From: an uncultured Clostridia bacterium
GTDB lineage: Bacteria; Bacillota; Clostridia; Christensenellales; Aristaeellaceae
Direction of reading: 5' to 3'
Assembly: GCA_934632155.1 (NCBI GenBank)
Contig: CAKTXZ010000006.1
Span: 62,001-126,000 of the forward strand
Length of the DNA stretch: 64,000 nt
Part shown: positions 43,100-52,632 of the stretch, piece by piece
How the letters are laid out: the number at the start of each line of letters is the position of its first letter
Position numbering within the stretch: position 1 is the stretch's first letter
Position numbers and translations under genes: made by a program
Notes under the pieces: generated by a model
Told to the model about the DNA's origin: nothing
The model's database searches: none
Seen by the model: only the letters and a program-made list of their open reading frames with translations

Positions 43100-45166
43100 A
43101 TGCCATCGCTTACCAATCGTGAACTGAGCCTGATTCAATTCAACCGCCGTGTGCTGGAGGAAGCGGCCAACCCGGACAATCCTCTGCTGGAGCGTGGAAA
43201 ATTTCTTTCCATCTGCGCAACCAATCTGGACGAATTCTTTATGGTGCGCGTCGGGGCGCTCTATCGCAGCGTGGAAAACGGCGAAACGAAAAAGGACCCC
43301 GCCGGCATGACGCCCGCCGAACAGCTGGCCGCGATTTTCCCCGAGGTTCGCAAGCTGGTCAATCGCCAGTATACGCTTCTGCAGGCAGACTATCTGCCAG
43401 CGCTGGCGGACGCGGGAATTCTGCTGCTTTCCGTGCGTCAGCTCAGCGGCGAGCAGAAGCGCTGGCTTTCGCAGTATTTTGACGAGCAGATTCAGCCGCT
43501 GCTTACGCCGCGCGCCGTGGACGACCGCCGCCCCTTCCCCCTGCTGGCGGCGCGCTGCCTGCATCTGGCGCTGCTTTTGCCGCCCGGTGCGCGCGGCGGC
43601 GCGCCGCGTATGGCGCTCATTCCCTTGCCGACGTCGCTCCCCCGCGTTGTCATGCTGCCCATGGGGCAGGGCAAGGCCCGCGGCGTGCTGCTCGAGGACG
43701 TCGCCGCGCTCTTTGCCGCCCGTCTCTTCGGCGGCGCGGCGCCCCTCGCTTCGCTGCCCTTCCGCCTGACGCGCAATACCGATTTTCTCTATAACGACAG
43801 CGATCCGGACGCGCTGATCACCGAAATGCGAAAAAACCTGAAAAAGCGCAAATGGGGGCAGGTAGTTCGTCTGGAGGTTCCCGCCGCCGCGGATAACCGA
43901 CTCCTCAGCCGTATCAAAAAGTATCTTGACGTGCGCGACGAGGGCATTTTCAAGGTCGGCGGCCCGCTGAATTTGGATTTTTTCATGAAGCAGCTTTCCA
44001 AGCTGCCCGGCTTCGATGATTTTCGCTTTCCGGATTTTACGCCCCGCGTACCGGAATGCTTCCGTCAAAATCCGTCCGTTTTTCGCGCCATCGCGCAGGG
44101 CGACATTCTGCTCAATCATCCCTACGACAGCTTCGACCCCGTGGTGCGCCTGATCTGCGAGGCGGCGGACGACCCCAACGTCATGGCCATCAAGCAAACG
44201 CTTTACCGTGTCAGCGGTCAAAGCCCGATTGTGGCGGCGCTCTCCCGCGCGGCGCAGCAGGGCAAGCAGGTCACCGTACTGATTGAGGTGCGCGCGCGCT
44301 TTGACGAGGAAAACAACATCAACTGGTGCCGCGCGCTGGAAAAGGTCGGCTGCCACGTGTTCTACGGCGTGGCCAAGCTGAAAACGCACAGCAAAATTAC
44401 CCTCATCGTCCGGCGCGAGGGCAACGTTCTTCGCCGTTACGTGCATCTGGCGACCGGCAATTACAACGACGTGACCGCCCGCCTTTACACCGACATGGGG
44501 CTGATGACCTGCGACGAGACGATCGGCCGGGACGCGGGCGCGTTCTTCAATACCGTTACCGGCTATGGCGAAACCGTGCCCATGGAAAAGCTCATCGCCG
44601 CGCCGACGGGGCTGCGCAAAGCGCTCCGACGCCTGATTGAGCAGGAAATTGAGAACGCCAGGGACGGCCGCCCCGCCCGTATCATCGCCAAGATGAATTC
44701 GCTGGTCGACCCGAAAATGATCGCCCTGCTCTACCGCGCCGCAGACGCGGGCGTGGACGTTTTCCTGATCGTGCGCGGCATATGCTGCCTGCAGGTCAAG
44801 GGCCGTGAGGAGCGGCTGCACGTTCGCTCCATCGTGGGGCGGCTGCTGGAGCATACGCGCGCGTTCATGTTTGAAAACGGCGGCGAGCCCAAGGTCTTCC
44901 TCTCCTCCGCCGACTGGATGCCGCGCAATCTGGACAAACGCGTGGAGCTGATGTTCCCCATCGAGCGAGACGAGCTGAAAAGCCGCGTGATCGCTTCGCT
45001 TGAGGATGAGCTGCGGGACAACGTCAAGGCGTGGGAAATGAAGCGCAGCGGCAAATACCGCCGCGTAGCGCGCGCGTTCCCCTTCCTGAACAGTCAGGAA
45101 GCGCGCATTCTCGGCCCGGCCGAAGCCGCGCCCCAATCGGAGGATGAGCCGCCATGCGCAGAATAA
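43100..45166 (+). CDS. ppk1: Polyphosphate kinase 1
   Basis: 688 residues, normal length. N-terminal NRELSLIQFNRRVLEEA, then IKQTLYRVSGQSPIV, the phospho-acceptor His in KLKTHSKITLIVR, LATGNYND, the second active-site His in VGRLLEHTRAFMF and FLSSADWMPRNLDKRVE. It makes inorganic polyphosphate reversibly from ATP. Start ATG 43100 behind AAGGAG. The last 13 bases overlap the next gene. Confidence 0.96.
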   Translation: MPSLTNRELSLIQFNRRVLEEAANPDNPLLERGKFLSICATNLDEFFMVRVGALYRSVENGETKKDPAGMTPAEQLAAIFPEVRKLVNRQYTLLQADYLPALADAGILLLSVRQLSGEQKRWLSQYFDEQIQPLLTPRAVDDRRPFPLLAARCLHLALLLPPGARGGAPRMALIPLPTSLPRVVMLPMGQGKARGVLLEDVAALFAARLFGGAAPLASLPFRLTRNTDFLYNDSDPDALITEMRKNLKKRKWGQVVRLEVPAAADNRLLSRIKKYLDVRDEGIFKVGGPLNLDFFMKQLSKLPGFDDFRFPDFTPRVPECFRQNPSVFRAIAQGDILLNHPYDSFDPVVRLICEAADDPNVMAIKQTLYRVSGQSPIVAALSRAAQQGKQVTVLIEVRARFDEENNINWCRALEKVGCHVFYGVAKLKTHSKITLIVRREGNVLRRYVHLATGNYNDVTARLYTDMGLMTCDETIGRDAGAFFNTVTGYGETVPMEKLIAAPTGLRKALRRLIEQEIENARDGRPARIIAKMNSLVDPKMIALLYRAADAGVDVFLIVRGICCLQVKGREERLHVRSIVGRLLEHTRAFMFENGGEPKVFLSSADWMPRNLDKRVELMFPIERDELKSRVIASLEDELRDNVKAWEMKRSGKYRRVARAFPFLNSQEARILGPAEAAPQSEDEPPCAE

Positions 45167-46347
45167 AGCAATGGGATTTCACGCCGCTTTTCCTTGTCGC
45201 CGCCATGCTGATGTGCTGGGGCGTTCTGCATGCGCTGCTTGGCAGCAGCTTCTTTGGCTCCACGCCCTATAATACCTACACGCTGCAGGCCATGGCATGG
45301 CGCGACGGCAGTCTGCACCTGCCGCACGATTATTCGTACCTTGAGCTGGCGGTATTCGAGGGAAACTATTACGTTTCTTTCCCTCCGCTGCCCTCGCTTG
45401 TGCTGCTGCCGCTAACCTTCATATTCGGCTATGACACACCGGATAATCTGCTGGTCAAGCTTTACGCGCTGGCGGCCTGCCTGCTGATGTACCGCGCCCT
45501 GCGCCGCGCGGAGTACGGCCGCGCATCCGCCGCGCTGCTGGCCTTTCTGATGTGCATGGCCTCCTCTCTGCTGCCGCTCACGCTTTCCGGCGCGGTGTGG
45601 TACCACGCGCAGGCGCTGGCGTTTTTCCTGATGATTGCCTCCATCGCCTGCCTGTGCGAGGACAAGCCGACCCCCTGCCTTTTATGCTATGCGCTCTCGG
45701 TCGCCTGCCGCCCCTTTCACGCGCTCTACGCCCTGCCGCTGTTCACCGCATATCTGTGGCTGAATCATCAGGCGGGCGTACCGCTCCAGCGTACGATCAA
45801 AAGGCTGCTGCCCGGCATTGCGGCCGGTGTTTGCGTTGCGGCGGCGCTCGCGGCGTATAATTACGCGCGGTTTGGCGATGTGCTGGAATTTGGGCACAAT
45901 TACCTTCCGGAGTTTTCCACGCAGGGCGGGGTACAGTTCTCCGCCGCACATATTCTGAGGAATGCCAAAACCTTTATCTGGGGTCTGCCCATCGCGAGCA
46001 ACGGCGGCAAATGGAGCCTTCAATCCTTCGGCTATTCCGCCTTCTTCGCCTGTCCGGCGCTGCTGTTGATGCTGATCTGGTTTGCGATGGATATCGTCAA
46101 GCGGCGCGTCACGCCCGTCAAAACGTCCGTTGTGCTGGCTTTCCTTGCCCATTTTGCGCTGCTGCTGACGCACCGGACCTTCGGCGGCTATCAGCTGGGC
46201 GCGCGTTATTGCGTCGACCTGATTCCCTATGCCTTTTTCTACCTGATGCTGCGGAGCGATAAGCGCCGCATTCATCCTGCGGAAGCGGCGCTGCTGATTG
46301 CCGTTTTCCTGTTTACCTGCTACGGCGTTACGCAAATTCATATCTAA
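45154..46347 (+). CDS. Polytopic membrane protein, GT-C glycosyltransferase-like
   Basis: 397 residues with about ten membrane segments. An outside loop after TM1 contains AMAWRDGSLHLPHDYSYLEL and YYVSFPPLPSLVLLPL, a layout seen in GT-C fold enzymes that use polyprenyl-linked sugars, but I see no decisive DxD or ExD motif. ATG 45154 has GGAGG ten bases upstream and lies inside the end of ppk1. Function unproven. Confidence 0.6.
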   Translation: MRRIKQWDFTPLFLVAAMLMCWGVLHALLGSSFFGSTPYNTYTLQAMAWRDGSLHLPHDYSYLELAVFEGNYYVSFPPLPSLVLLPLTFIFGYDTPDNLLVKLYALAACLLMYRALRRAEYGRASAALLAFLMCMASSLLPLTLSGAVWYHAQALAFFLMIASIACLCEDKPTPCLLCYALSVACRPFHALYALPLFTAYLWLNHQAGVPLQRTIKRLLPGIAAGVCVAAALAAYNYARFGDVLEFGHNYLPEFSTQGGVQFSAAHILRNAKTFIWGLPIASNGGKWSLQSFGYSAFFACPALLLMLIWFAMDIVKRRVTPVKTSVVLAFLAHFALLLTHRTFGGYQLGARYCVDLIPYAFFYLMLRSDKRRIHPAEAALLIAVFLFTCYGVTQIHI

Positions 46348-46378
46348 AGCACGATGAAACAAGGGAGTAATTTCCACC

Positions 46379-47611
46379 ATGCAGTACACCTATCGCCACA
46401 CGCGCTTTGCGGGCTTCGTATCCTACATTGTGCAGGCCATCGTCAACAACCTTTCGCCGCTGCTGTTTCTCACCTTCCAGCGCCGCTTCTCCATCACGCT
46501 TTCGCAAATCAGTCTGATTATCACCATCAATTTCGCCATTCAAATGGCGATTGATTCTCTCTCCGCCCAGTTTATCGATAAGCTGGGCTACCGCGTCTGC
46601 ATGATCGCCGCCCACGCGCTGGCGGGGCTCGGTCTGGTCTGTCTCGGCCTCCTGCCCGAAATAATCGCGCCCTATCCGGCGCTGCTGATCGCCACATTCT
46701 TTTGCGCCGTGGGCGGCGGCCTGCTGGAGGTGCTGGTCAGCCCGCTGATCGAGGCGCTGCCGAGCGACCATAAGGAAAAGGAAATGAGCCTGCTGCATTC
46801 CTTCTATTGTTGGGGACACGTCGGCGTCGTGCTGCTCTCCACGGCGTATTTCGCTCTGTTCGGAACGGAAAACTGGCGTTGGCTGCCGATCGTATGGGCA
46901 ATCGTTCCCTTTGCCAATTTGCTTTTGTTCTTCAAGGTTCCCCTTTGCAGGCTGGGCGAGGGGACGGAAACCATGAAGGGCCGCGCGCTGCTTACGCGTC
47001 CTGTTTTCTGGCTGCTGTTTGCGCTGATGATCTGCGCGGGCGCCTCGGAGCAGGCCGTGAGCCAATGGGCGTCGCTTTTCGCGGAATCCGGTCTGGGGGT
47101 GAGCAAGACGCTGGGCGATTTGCTCGGCCCGTGCACCTTTGCCGCGATGATGGGACTTTCGCGTATTATGTTCAGCAAATCGCGCAGTTTGACCATCCGT
47201 CAGGCCATTTTGCTCAGCAGCGTGCTGTGCGTCGCGTGTTATTTAATGATCGTGTTCTCTCCGTGGCCGCTGTTGTCGCTGGTCGGCTGCGGGCTATGCG
47301 GCTTTTCGGTCGGCGTGATGTGGCCGGGGCTGTACTCGACCGCCTCGTCCGTACTGCCTGCCGGCGGGACGGCAATGTTCGCCTATCTGGCCCTTGGCGG
47401 CGATATCGGCTGCTGCGCCGGCCCCAGTTTGGTCGGCGCGGTCAGCGACGCCGTAACCAGTGCGGGGCACTCCCTGCTCACACGACTGCTTCCCGGGCTT
47501 GAGCTTTCGCAGGCCGGACTGAAAACCGGCTTTCTGGCCGCCATCGTCTTCCCGCTGCTGATGCTGCTGGGGATGGGCAAGCTCGGGGCAGAGCGTAAAA
47601 ACGCCAAATAA
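46379..47611 (+). CDS. Major facilitator superfamily transporter (FucP-like)
   Basis: 410 residues, 12 predicted membrane segments. The inter-helix motif around INFAIQMAIDSLSAQFIDKLGYR and the second-half pattern (GLSRIMFSKS, CGFSVGVMWPGLYS) fit the fucose/sugar-proton symporter branch. Start ATG 46379 behind AAGGGAG; 31 bp after the membrane-protein gene, probably the end of the operon. Confidence 0.8.
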   Translation: MQYTYRHTRFAGFVSYIVQAIVNNLSPLLFLTFQRRFSITLSQISLIITINFAIQMAIDSLSAQFIDKLGYRVCMIAAHALAGLGLVCLGLLPEIIAPYPALLIATFFCAVGGGLLEVLVSPLIEALPSDHKEKEMSLLHSFYCWGHVGVVLLSTAYFALFGTENWRWLPIVWAIVPFANLLLFFKVPLCRLGEGTETMKGRALLTRPVFWLLFALMICAGASEQAVSQWASLFAESGLGVSKTLGDLLGPCTFAAMMGLSRIMFSKSRSLTIRQAILLSSVLCVACYLMIVFSPWPLLSLVGCGLCGFSVGVMWPGLYSTASSVLPAGGTAMFAYLALGGDIGCCAGPSLVGAVSDAVTSAGHSLLTRLLPGLELSQAGLKTGFLAAIVFPLLMLLGMGKLGAERKNAK

Positions 47612-47632
47612 TGAATTTCATAGGCAAGGCGG

Positions 47633-47662
47633 TTGACAAAAAGCCTGAAGGGCTGGTAAAAT
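47633..47662 (+). promoter_or_regulatory. Promoter of the phosphoribosyltransferase gene
   Basis: TTGACA (47633-47638), 18-bp spacer, TAAAAT (47657-47662), leader of about 45 nt. Confidence 0.7.
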
Positions 47663-47711
47663 AAGCAGTAATATTTCCCATGAGGATGAATTGTAAAGGA
47701 AGCGAAGCATC

Positions 47712-48272
47712 ATGAACAAAACCTACCCGCTGCATGTGGCCGGCCTTGTGCGTAATTTGCCCATCTGCCGCGTAAGCGATTCCCTCTATATCGGCGCTTT
47801 CGTCATCTTTGGCGATGTGGAGCTGACCGAATGCTGCGCGCGCGACCTGCTGAAGATTGCGCCCGCGCACGACGTCATTATCACCGCCGAATCCAAGGGC
47901 ATTCCGCTGGCCTACGAAATGGCGAAGCAGAGCGGCGTCAACCGTTATCTCATCGCCCGCAAGGTGCCCAAGCTCTACATGAAAAACGTGTTCTCCGTCA
48001 AGGTGAATTCCATCACCACGGAAAAAGAGCAAATCCTCTGCATCGATCAGGATGACGCCGATTTCATGCGCGGCAAGCGCGTGCTGATCGTGGACGATGT
48101 GATCTCCACCGGCGAATCCCTCAAGGCGGTGGAAACGCTGGTCAACGCCGCGGGCGGCAGCATTGTGGGGCGCATGGCCATTCTGGCCGAGGGCGACGCA
48201 CAGACCCGATCGGACATTCAGTATCTGGAAAAGCTGCCCGTATTCAATCCGGACGGCACCGTGAAGGAATAA
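47712..48272 (+). CDS. Phosphoribosyltransferase (adenine/xanthine PRTase-like)
   Basis: 186 residues. The PRPP-binding loop is VLIVDDVISTGES and the pyrophosphate loop region is ITAESKGIPLAYEMA. Overall layout resembles Apt/Xpt enzymes of purine salvage, with a longer N-terminus (PLHVAGLVRNLPICRVSDSLYIGAFV). Base specificity is not readable; it could also be a PurR-like regulator, but there is no DNA-binding domain. Confidence 0.85.
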   Translation: MNKTYPLHVAGLVRNLPICRVSDSLYIGAFVIFGDVELTECCARDLLKIAPAHDVIITAESKGIPLAYEMAKQSGVNRYLIARKVPKLYMKNVFSVKVNSITTEKEQILCIDQDDADFMRGKRVLIVDDVISTGESLKAVETLVNAAGGSIVGRMAILAEGDAQTRSDIQYLEKLPVFNPDGTVKE

Positions 48273-48370
48273 TCCGGCGGCGAACGGATTGACAAGGCGG
48301 TCGTCTGACATTTGTTTTATCTTCCGCTCAAGGCGTATCGCCTGAAAAGATCACCCCAAATGCATAAAGC

Positions 48371-48415
48371 ATGCGCTCCGGCTGACAGTCATTTTTGCTG
48401 CAAGCCGGAGCGCAT
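48371..48415. terminator. Inverted repeat between convergent genes, probable bidirectional terminator
   Basis: ATGCGCTCCGGCT pairs with AGCCGGAGCGCAT over 13 bp with a 19-base loop. T-runs are poor on both sides. It lies in the 220-bp space between the phosphoribosyltransferase gene and plsY; nothing else was seen there. Confidence 0.5.
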
Positions 48416-48493
48416 TTACGCTGTGTCGTTTTTCAAACTGCATCCGAACGTTTCACGTTGAACATACCCCGGGTGCAAACCATGTCGAAATAC

Positions 48494-49087
48494 TTACCGC
48501 GCCTTGGCGCCGATTTTATTCTCCGTCCCCTGACGCAGCCGCTCGATATTCGCGCGATGCCGGTAAAAGCCCAGCAGCGCCAGCGCCAGCGCCCACACCG
48601 CGCAGGGCCAGAGGGGCTGCGTCAAAAGGATCAGGAAAAAGAAAACCGTCAGCATCGTCAGGCTGCCCAGCGAAATATAGCGCGTAAAATAAATCACGCC
48701 CAGACACAGCGCAATCGCCACCGCCCCCTGCCACGGAAACAGGAACAGCAGCACCGCCGTCGAGCAGGCAATGCCCTTGCCGCCGCGGAAATCAAAAAAC
48801 GCAGGCCAGTTATGCCCCAGCACCACAAACAGGCCGCCCAGCATGCCGCCCGCCTGCCCGGCGATCCATTTGCCGATCATCACGGCGAGCGCCGCCTTGA
48901 GAAAATCGCCAAGGAACGTCAGCGCGCCGCCCTTAACGCCCAGAACACGCAGCGCGTTGCTCGCGCCCGTATTGTGGCTTCCTTCGGCGCGGATATCGTG
49001 TCCTTCCTTGCGCGCCACCAGAATGCCTGTAGAAAAGCACCCGAGCAAATAGCCGACCACAGCGCAAAGCAGATAACGAAAAATCAT
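48494..49087 (-). CDS. plsY: Acyl-phosphate:glycerol-3-phosphate acyltransferase PlsY
   Basis: 197 residues, about five membrane segments. The three PlsY motifs are visible: GSHNTGASNALRVLG, GKGIACSTAV (within FFDFRGGKG) and the C-terminal HRANIERLRQGTENKIG. First step of phospholipid synthesis. ATG 49087 overlaps the der stop as ATGA; site AAGGAGG. Confidence 0.95.
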   Translation of the reverse strand: MIFRYLLCAVVGYLLGCFSTGILVARKEGHDIRAEGSHNTGASNALRVLGVKGGALTFLGDFLKAALAVMIGKWIAGQAGGMLGGLFVVLGHNWPAFFDFRGGKGIACSTAVLLFLFPWQGAVAIALCLGVIYFTRYISLGSLTMLTVFFFLILLTQPLWPCAVWALALALLGFYRHRANIERLRQGTENKIGAKAR

Positions 49088-50433
49088 TTCCGGACGTCCT
49101 CCTTCTTTTTTTCGCGCAGCGCAAAGCGAATGGGCGTGCCTTCAAAGCCGAACGCCTTGCGAATGCAGTTTTCCAGATAACGTTCATAGGAAAAATGCAT
49201 CAGCTCCTCGGCGTTGATAAAGAGCGAAAAGGTCGGCGGGCAAACGCCGGACTGCGTGCCGTAATAGATTTTCAGTCTCCGCCCGCTCATGGAGGGCGGC
49301 TGCAGGGCGATCTGCGCGTCCCCCAGCACATCGTTGAGCGCGCCCGTTCCGATGCGGCGGCTGGCCTGCTCCCAAACAGCGTTGACCTGCGGCAGGACAT
49401 TCTGACTGCGCTGCCCGGTCAGGGCGGAAATGAAGAGCACCGGCGCATAATCCATAAATTTCAGGTCCTCGATGACCTGCTTTTTGTATTTTTCCAGCGT
49501 GCCGGTTTCCTTGTCCAGCGAATCCCACTTATTGACGATCACAACCGCCGCCTTGCCCTCTTCATGAATCATGCCGGCAATGCGCGCGTCCTGCTCTGTC
49601 ACGCCCTCCTGCGCGTCAATCAGAAGCAGCGCCACGTCGCAGCGCCGAATCGCCGCGATGGAGCGCAAAACGCTGTAGCGCTCGAGGGATTCATCCTCAA
49701 TCGCGCGCTTACGGCGAATTCCCGCCGTATCGATGATGTTGTATTCCGTGCCGTCCGCGCCGGTAAAGCGCGTGTCGATCGCGTCGCGCGTCGTGCCGGG
49801 AATGTTGGAAACCATGGTGCGCTCCTGCCCCAGCAAGCGGTTCACCAGCGAAGATTTGCCCACGTTCGGCCGTCCCACCACGGCCAGCTGAATCACATGG
49901 TTCTCCTCATCCGCTTCGCCCGCCTCCGGCGGCGGCAGACGCTTTACCACCTCGTCCAGCAGGTCGCCAAGCCCCAGCATGTTCGTCGAGGAAATGCCGA
50001 CCGGATCGCCAAGCCCCAAGGCGTAAAATTCATACAGCACATCGTTCAGCCCGGCGTAGTCCAGCTTATTGACCACCAGAACCACCGGCTTACGCGTGCG
50101 GCGCAGCAGCGCGGCCACCTCCTCGTCGTCCGGCGTCAGGCCGGCGCGCGCATCGGTGAAAAAGCAAATCACATCCGCCATTTCCATGGCGATTTCCGCC
50201 TGACGGCGCATTTGGGACAAAAGCACGTCGTCGCTCTTCGGGTCGATGCCGCCCGTGTCGATCAGCGTAAATTTTCGGCCGCTCCATTCGACGTCGGCGT
50301 AAATGCGGTCGCGCGTCACGCCGGGAACATCCTCGACAATGGCGATGCGGCGACCGGAAATCCTGTTAAAAAACGTGGATTTTCCTACATTCGGCCGCCC
50401 CACGATGGCGACAAGCGGTTTTGCGGAAGGCAT
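49084..50433 (-). CDS. der: Ribosome biogenesis GTPase Der (EngA)
   Basis: 449 residues with two tandem GTPase domains (GRPNVGKSTFFN and DTGG, NKLD; then GRPNVGKSSLVN and DTAG, NKWD) and a C-terminal KH-like domain. Essential for 50S maturation. Gap of 3 bp after the DUF512 gene. The DUF512-der-plsY order is common in Clostridia. Confidence 0.96.
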   Translation of the reverse strand: MPSAKPLVAIVGRPNVGKSTFFNRISGRRIAIVEDVPGVTRDRIYADVEWSGRKFTLIDTGGIDPKSDDVLLSQMRRQAEIAMEMADVICFFTDARAGLTPDDEEVAALLRRTRKPVVLVVNKLDYAGLNDVLYEFYALGLGDPVGISSTNMLGLGDLLDEVVKRLPPPEAGEADEENHVIQLAVVGRPNVGKSSLVNRLLGQERTMVSNIPGTTRDAIDTRFTGADGTEYNIIDTAGIRRKRAIEDESLERYSVLRSIAAIRRCDVALLLIDAQEGVTEQDARIAGMIHEEGKAAVVIVNKWDSLDKETGTLEKYKKQVIEDLKFMDYAPVLFISALTGQRSQNVLPQVNAVWEQASRRIGTGALNDVLGDAQIALQPPSMSGRRLKIYYGTQSGVCPPTFSLFINAEELMHFSYERYLENCIRKAFGFEGTPIRFALREKKKEDVRK

Positions 50434-50436
50434 GAC

Positions 50437-51753
50437 TTATTTGTCCTCCTTTGGTGAAATGCCAAGCAGCGCGCGCATAAGCGATGCGCCGGTATTTTGC
50501 ACAATGGTCAGCGGCGCGGGCAGCAGCGCGCGCGCCTGCGTAAGCGTCATATCGTCCAGAAACATATCGCCCTCGGAGCAAAGGGTATTGCTGCACAGCA
50601 GGATTTCATCCGTCCGAGCGTCGCGCAATTGCGCCGTCAGGTCGCCGCCGGTAATCAGCCCGGTCACAGTGACGGTTTCGCCGAAGAACAGGTTGCGAAT
50701 GGGTTGAACCGTCCATTCCACGCCGTGCGGCGCATAGGCGGAAAGCCATTGGCGCATCACAGGGGCGACGGATACGCCGCAGGGAATGAGCACACGCCGC
50801 GGCCGTGCAGCCGTCCCGGCGTATTCCTGCGCCGCCGCCCTGAGCGATTCCTCAAACCGGCGCAGCAGACCTACGCCATTTTCGATTTGCGGATAGTCCT
50901 CGTATTCCGCCTCGGGCGGTATCGCCTCCCCGGCAATCAGCAGCATCTCGTCGGAGGGGAAAACAAAACGCGTGCCCTGCCGCTCCAGCATTAGGTTCTG
51001 AAAGCGCCGCGCAATCTGCAAAACCGCCTGCGCCTCGTCACGGGTAAAGCAGCGTACCGGAGCAAGGCCGTCGCGGTATTTGGTCAGGCCGACCGGCACC
51101 AGCGCGACGGATTTTGCCGCGGGCGCAAGCGATGTTAGGTCATTCAGCGTCTTTTCCAGCGCTTCGCCGTCGTTATAGCCCGGGCAAAGCACGATCTGGC
51201 AATGAAAATGCAGCCCGGCGTCCGCCAATGCGCGCAGACGCTCCATAATCAACGCGGCCTTGGGGTTATGCATCATGCGAACGCGCAGCGCCGGATCGGT
51301 TGTGTGAACGGAAATATACAGCGGGCTGGCCTTGCGGCGCAGGATGCGCGCAAATTCGGCGTCGTCGACATTGGTTAACGTTACATAATTGCCCATCATC
51401 AGGGAAAAGCGCCAGTCGTCGTCCTTCACATAGAGGGTTTTGCGCATGCCGGGCGGCATCTGGTCAATAAAGCAAAAGGCGCACTTATTGCGGCACACCC
51501 GCGGCGTGCAGAGCATGGACTGGCCAAAGTCCAGCCCCAGCCGCAGATCCTTTGCCTTGACGATGCGCACCGTCGTCTCCCGCCCGTCGGCACGGCGAAT
51601 CGCCACATCCAGACGCGAACGGTTGGAAAGCGCCTGATAATCAATCTCGTCGACGATTTCCTCTCCGTTGATGGTCAAAAGCGTATCCCCCGCGCGAATC
51701 CCCCGGCGATAGGCCACGCCGTGCGGCTCCACACCGACAATCAAATGGGGCAT
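50437..51753 (-). CDS. PDZ / radical-SAM / DUF512 protein
   Basis: 438 residues: PDZ-like N-terminus (VEPHGVAYRRGIRAGDTLLTING, to about 70), radical SAM cluster CRNKCAFCF (CxxxCxxC) near residue 88, then the DUF512 domain. The enzyme is conserved next to der in Clostridia but its substrate is not known to me. Start ATG 51753 behind AAAGGAG. Confidence 0.88.
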   Translation of the reverse strand: MPHLIVGVEPHGVAYRRGIRAGDTLLTINGEEIVDEIDYQALSNRSRLDVAIRRADGRETTVRIVKAKDLRLGLDFGQSMLCTPRVCRNKCAFCFIDQMPPGMRKTLYVKDDDWRFSLMMGNYVTLTNVDDAEFARILRRKASPLYISVHTTDPALRVRMMHNPKAALIMERLRALADAGLHFHCQIVLCPGYNDGEALEKTLNDLTSLAPAAKSVALVPVGLTKYRDGLAPVRCFTRDEAQAVLQIARRFQNLMLERQGTRFVFPSDEMLLIAGEAIPPEAEYEDYPQIENGVGLLRRFEESLRAAAQEYAGTAARPRRVLIPCGVSVAPVMRQWLSAYAPHGVEWTVQPIRNLFFGETVTVTGLITGGDLTAQLRDARTDEILLCSNTLCSEGDMFLDDMTLTQARALLPAPLTIVQNTGASLMRALLGISPKEDK

Positions 51754-51785
51754 CGACCCATCTCCTTTCCATACGATAACAATTT

Positions 51786-51814
51786 ATTATGCGTCATTCG
51801 CAGGTAAAAGTCAA
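51786..51814 (-). promoter_or_regulatory. Promoter of the DUF512-der-plsY operon
   Basis: Minus-strand TTGACT (51814-51809), 17-bp spacer, CATAAT (51791-51786). The -35 overlaps the stop codon of the PHP-phosphatase gene. Confidence 0.6.
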
Positions 51815-52632
51815 GCAATCAGGGAATATGCGACCCATTTTTCATTTCCGCAGCCCAGCCTGTAGGCGTGGTCGAAGCCGCTGGCGCGCAAAAGCGCTTC
51901 AGCCTCGTCATAGCCATAGGCAAGCTTATCGGCAAAATGACAATCGGAATTCACCATAACCTCGCCGCCCATGTCGCGCCATGCGCGCAGCAAAAACGCA
52001 GCCGGATACGGCGTGGACAGGACTCCGCGCGCCATCGCGCCGGTGTTCACCTCCAGCAGCGCGCCGATAGGACGCAGCGCGGAAAGCGCGTCCAGCGCCA
52101 AGCAGCGATAGGCGGGGCTTTCCTCATCCAGAAAGTGCAGCCGGGCGTTATTCTTGCGAAGCAGGTCAAAATGCCCGATGATATCCGGGCGGCACTGCGT
52201 CGTGTGCTTCACCAGCAGCTCAAAGTATCGCTTTGCAAGCTCCATGCCGTTTCCGCCGCAGTAGTGATCGATATAGGCGCGCAGCTCCTCCGGTTTTCCA
52301 TCCACCGGCGTATGCCCCTCCGGCATATAATGCACGGAGGCAATGAAATAATCGCAGCCCGTCGGCGGCTCGCAGGCGAAGTAATCAACCTCCAATCCGG
52401 TATAAATCGCAAGCCTTCCGGCGCAGGCCGTCTTGAGCCGCTGAATTTCCCGGCGATATGCCGGCATTTCCGCCGGAAGCACGCAGCAGGGGCGGCCGAA
52501 GGTCTGCGGGGCGTGGGAGGAAAAGCCAAGGCTTACAAGGCCCAACGCCAAGGCGGCGCGCACCATTTCCTCCGCCGTCGAGCGGCCGTCGCAAAATTGG
52601 GTATGAACATGCGCGCTGGATTTTGTCAGCAT
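51811..52632 (-). CDS. PHP-domain phosphatase, histidinol-phosphatase-like
   Basis: About 273 residues. PHP metal ligands appear in order: AHVHTQFCDG, FSSHAP, GLEVDYF, ASVHYM, IGHFDLL and VNSDCH. HisK-type histidinol phosphatases have this layout, but no other histidine gene is present, so another phosphate ester is possible. ATG 52632 (MLTKSSAHVH) follows GGAGG at seven bases and overlaps the stop of the preceding gene by seven bases. Confidence 0.82.
   Translation of the reverse strand: MLTKSSAHVHTQFCDGRSTAEEMVRAALALGLVSLGFSSHAPQTFGRPCCVLPAEMPAYRREIQRLKTACAGRLAIYTGLEVDYFACEPPTGCDYFIASVHYMPEGHTPVDGKPEELRAYIDHYCGGNGMELAKRYFELLVKHTTQCRPDIIGHFDLLRKNNARLHFLDEESPAYRCLALDALSALRPIGALLEVNTGAMARGVLSTPYPAAFLLRAWRDMGGEVMVNSDCHFADKLAYGYDEAEALLRASGFDHAYRLGCGNEKWVAYSLIA

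Noticed and set aside
42923..45136. 737-codon minus-strand frame opposite ppk1
   Set aside because: Full-length ppk1 with all motifs lies on the plus strand; the antisense frame is open only because of the G+C-rich third positions.
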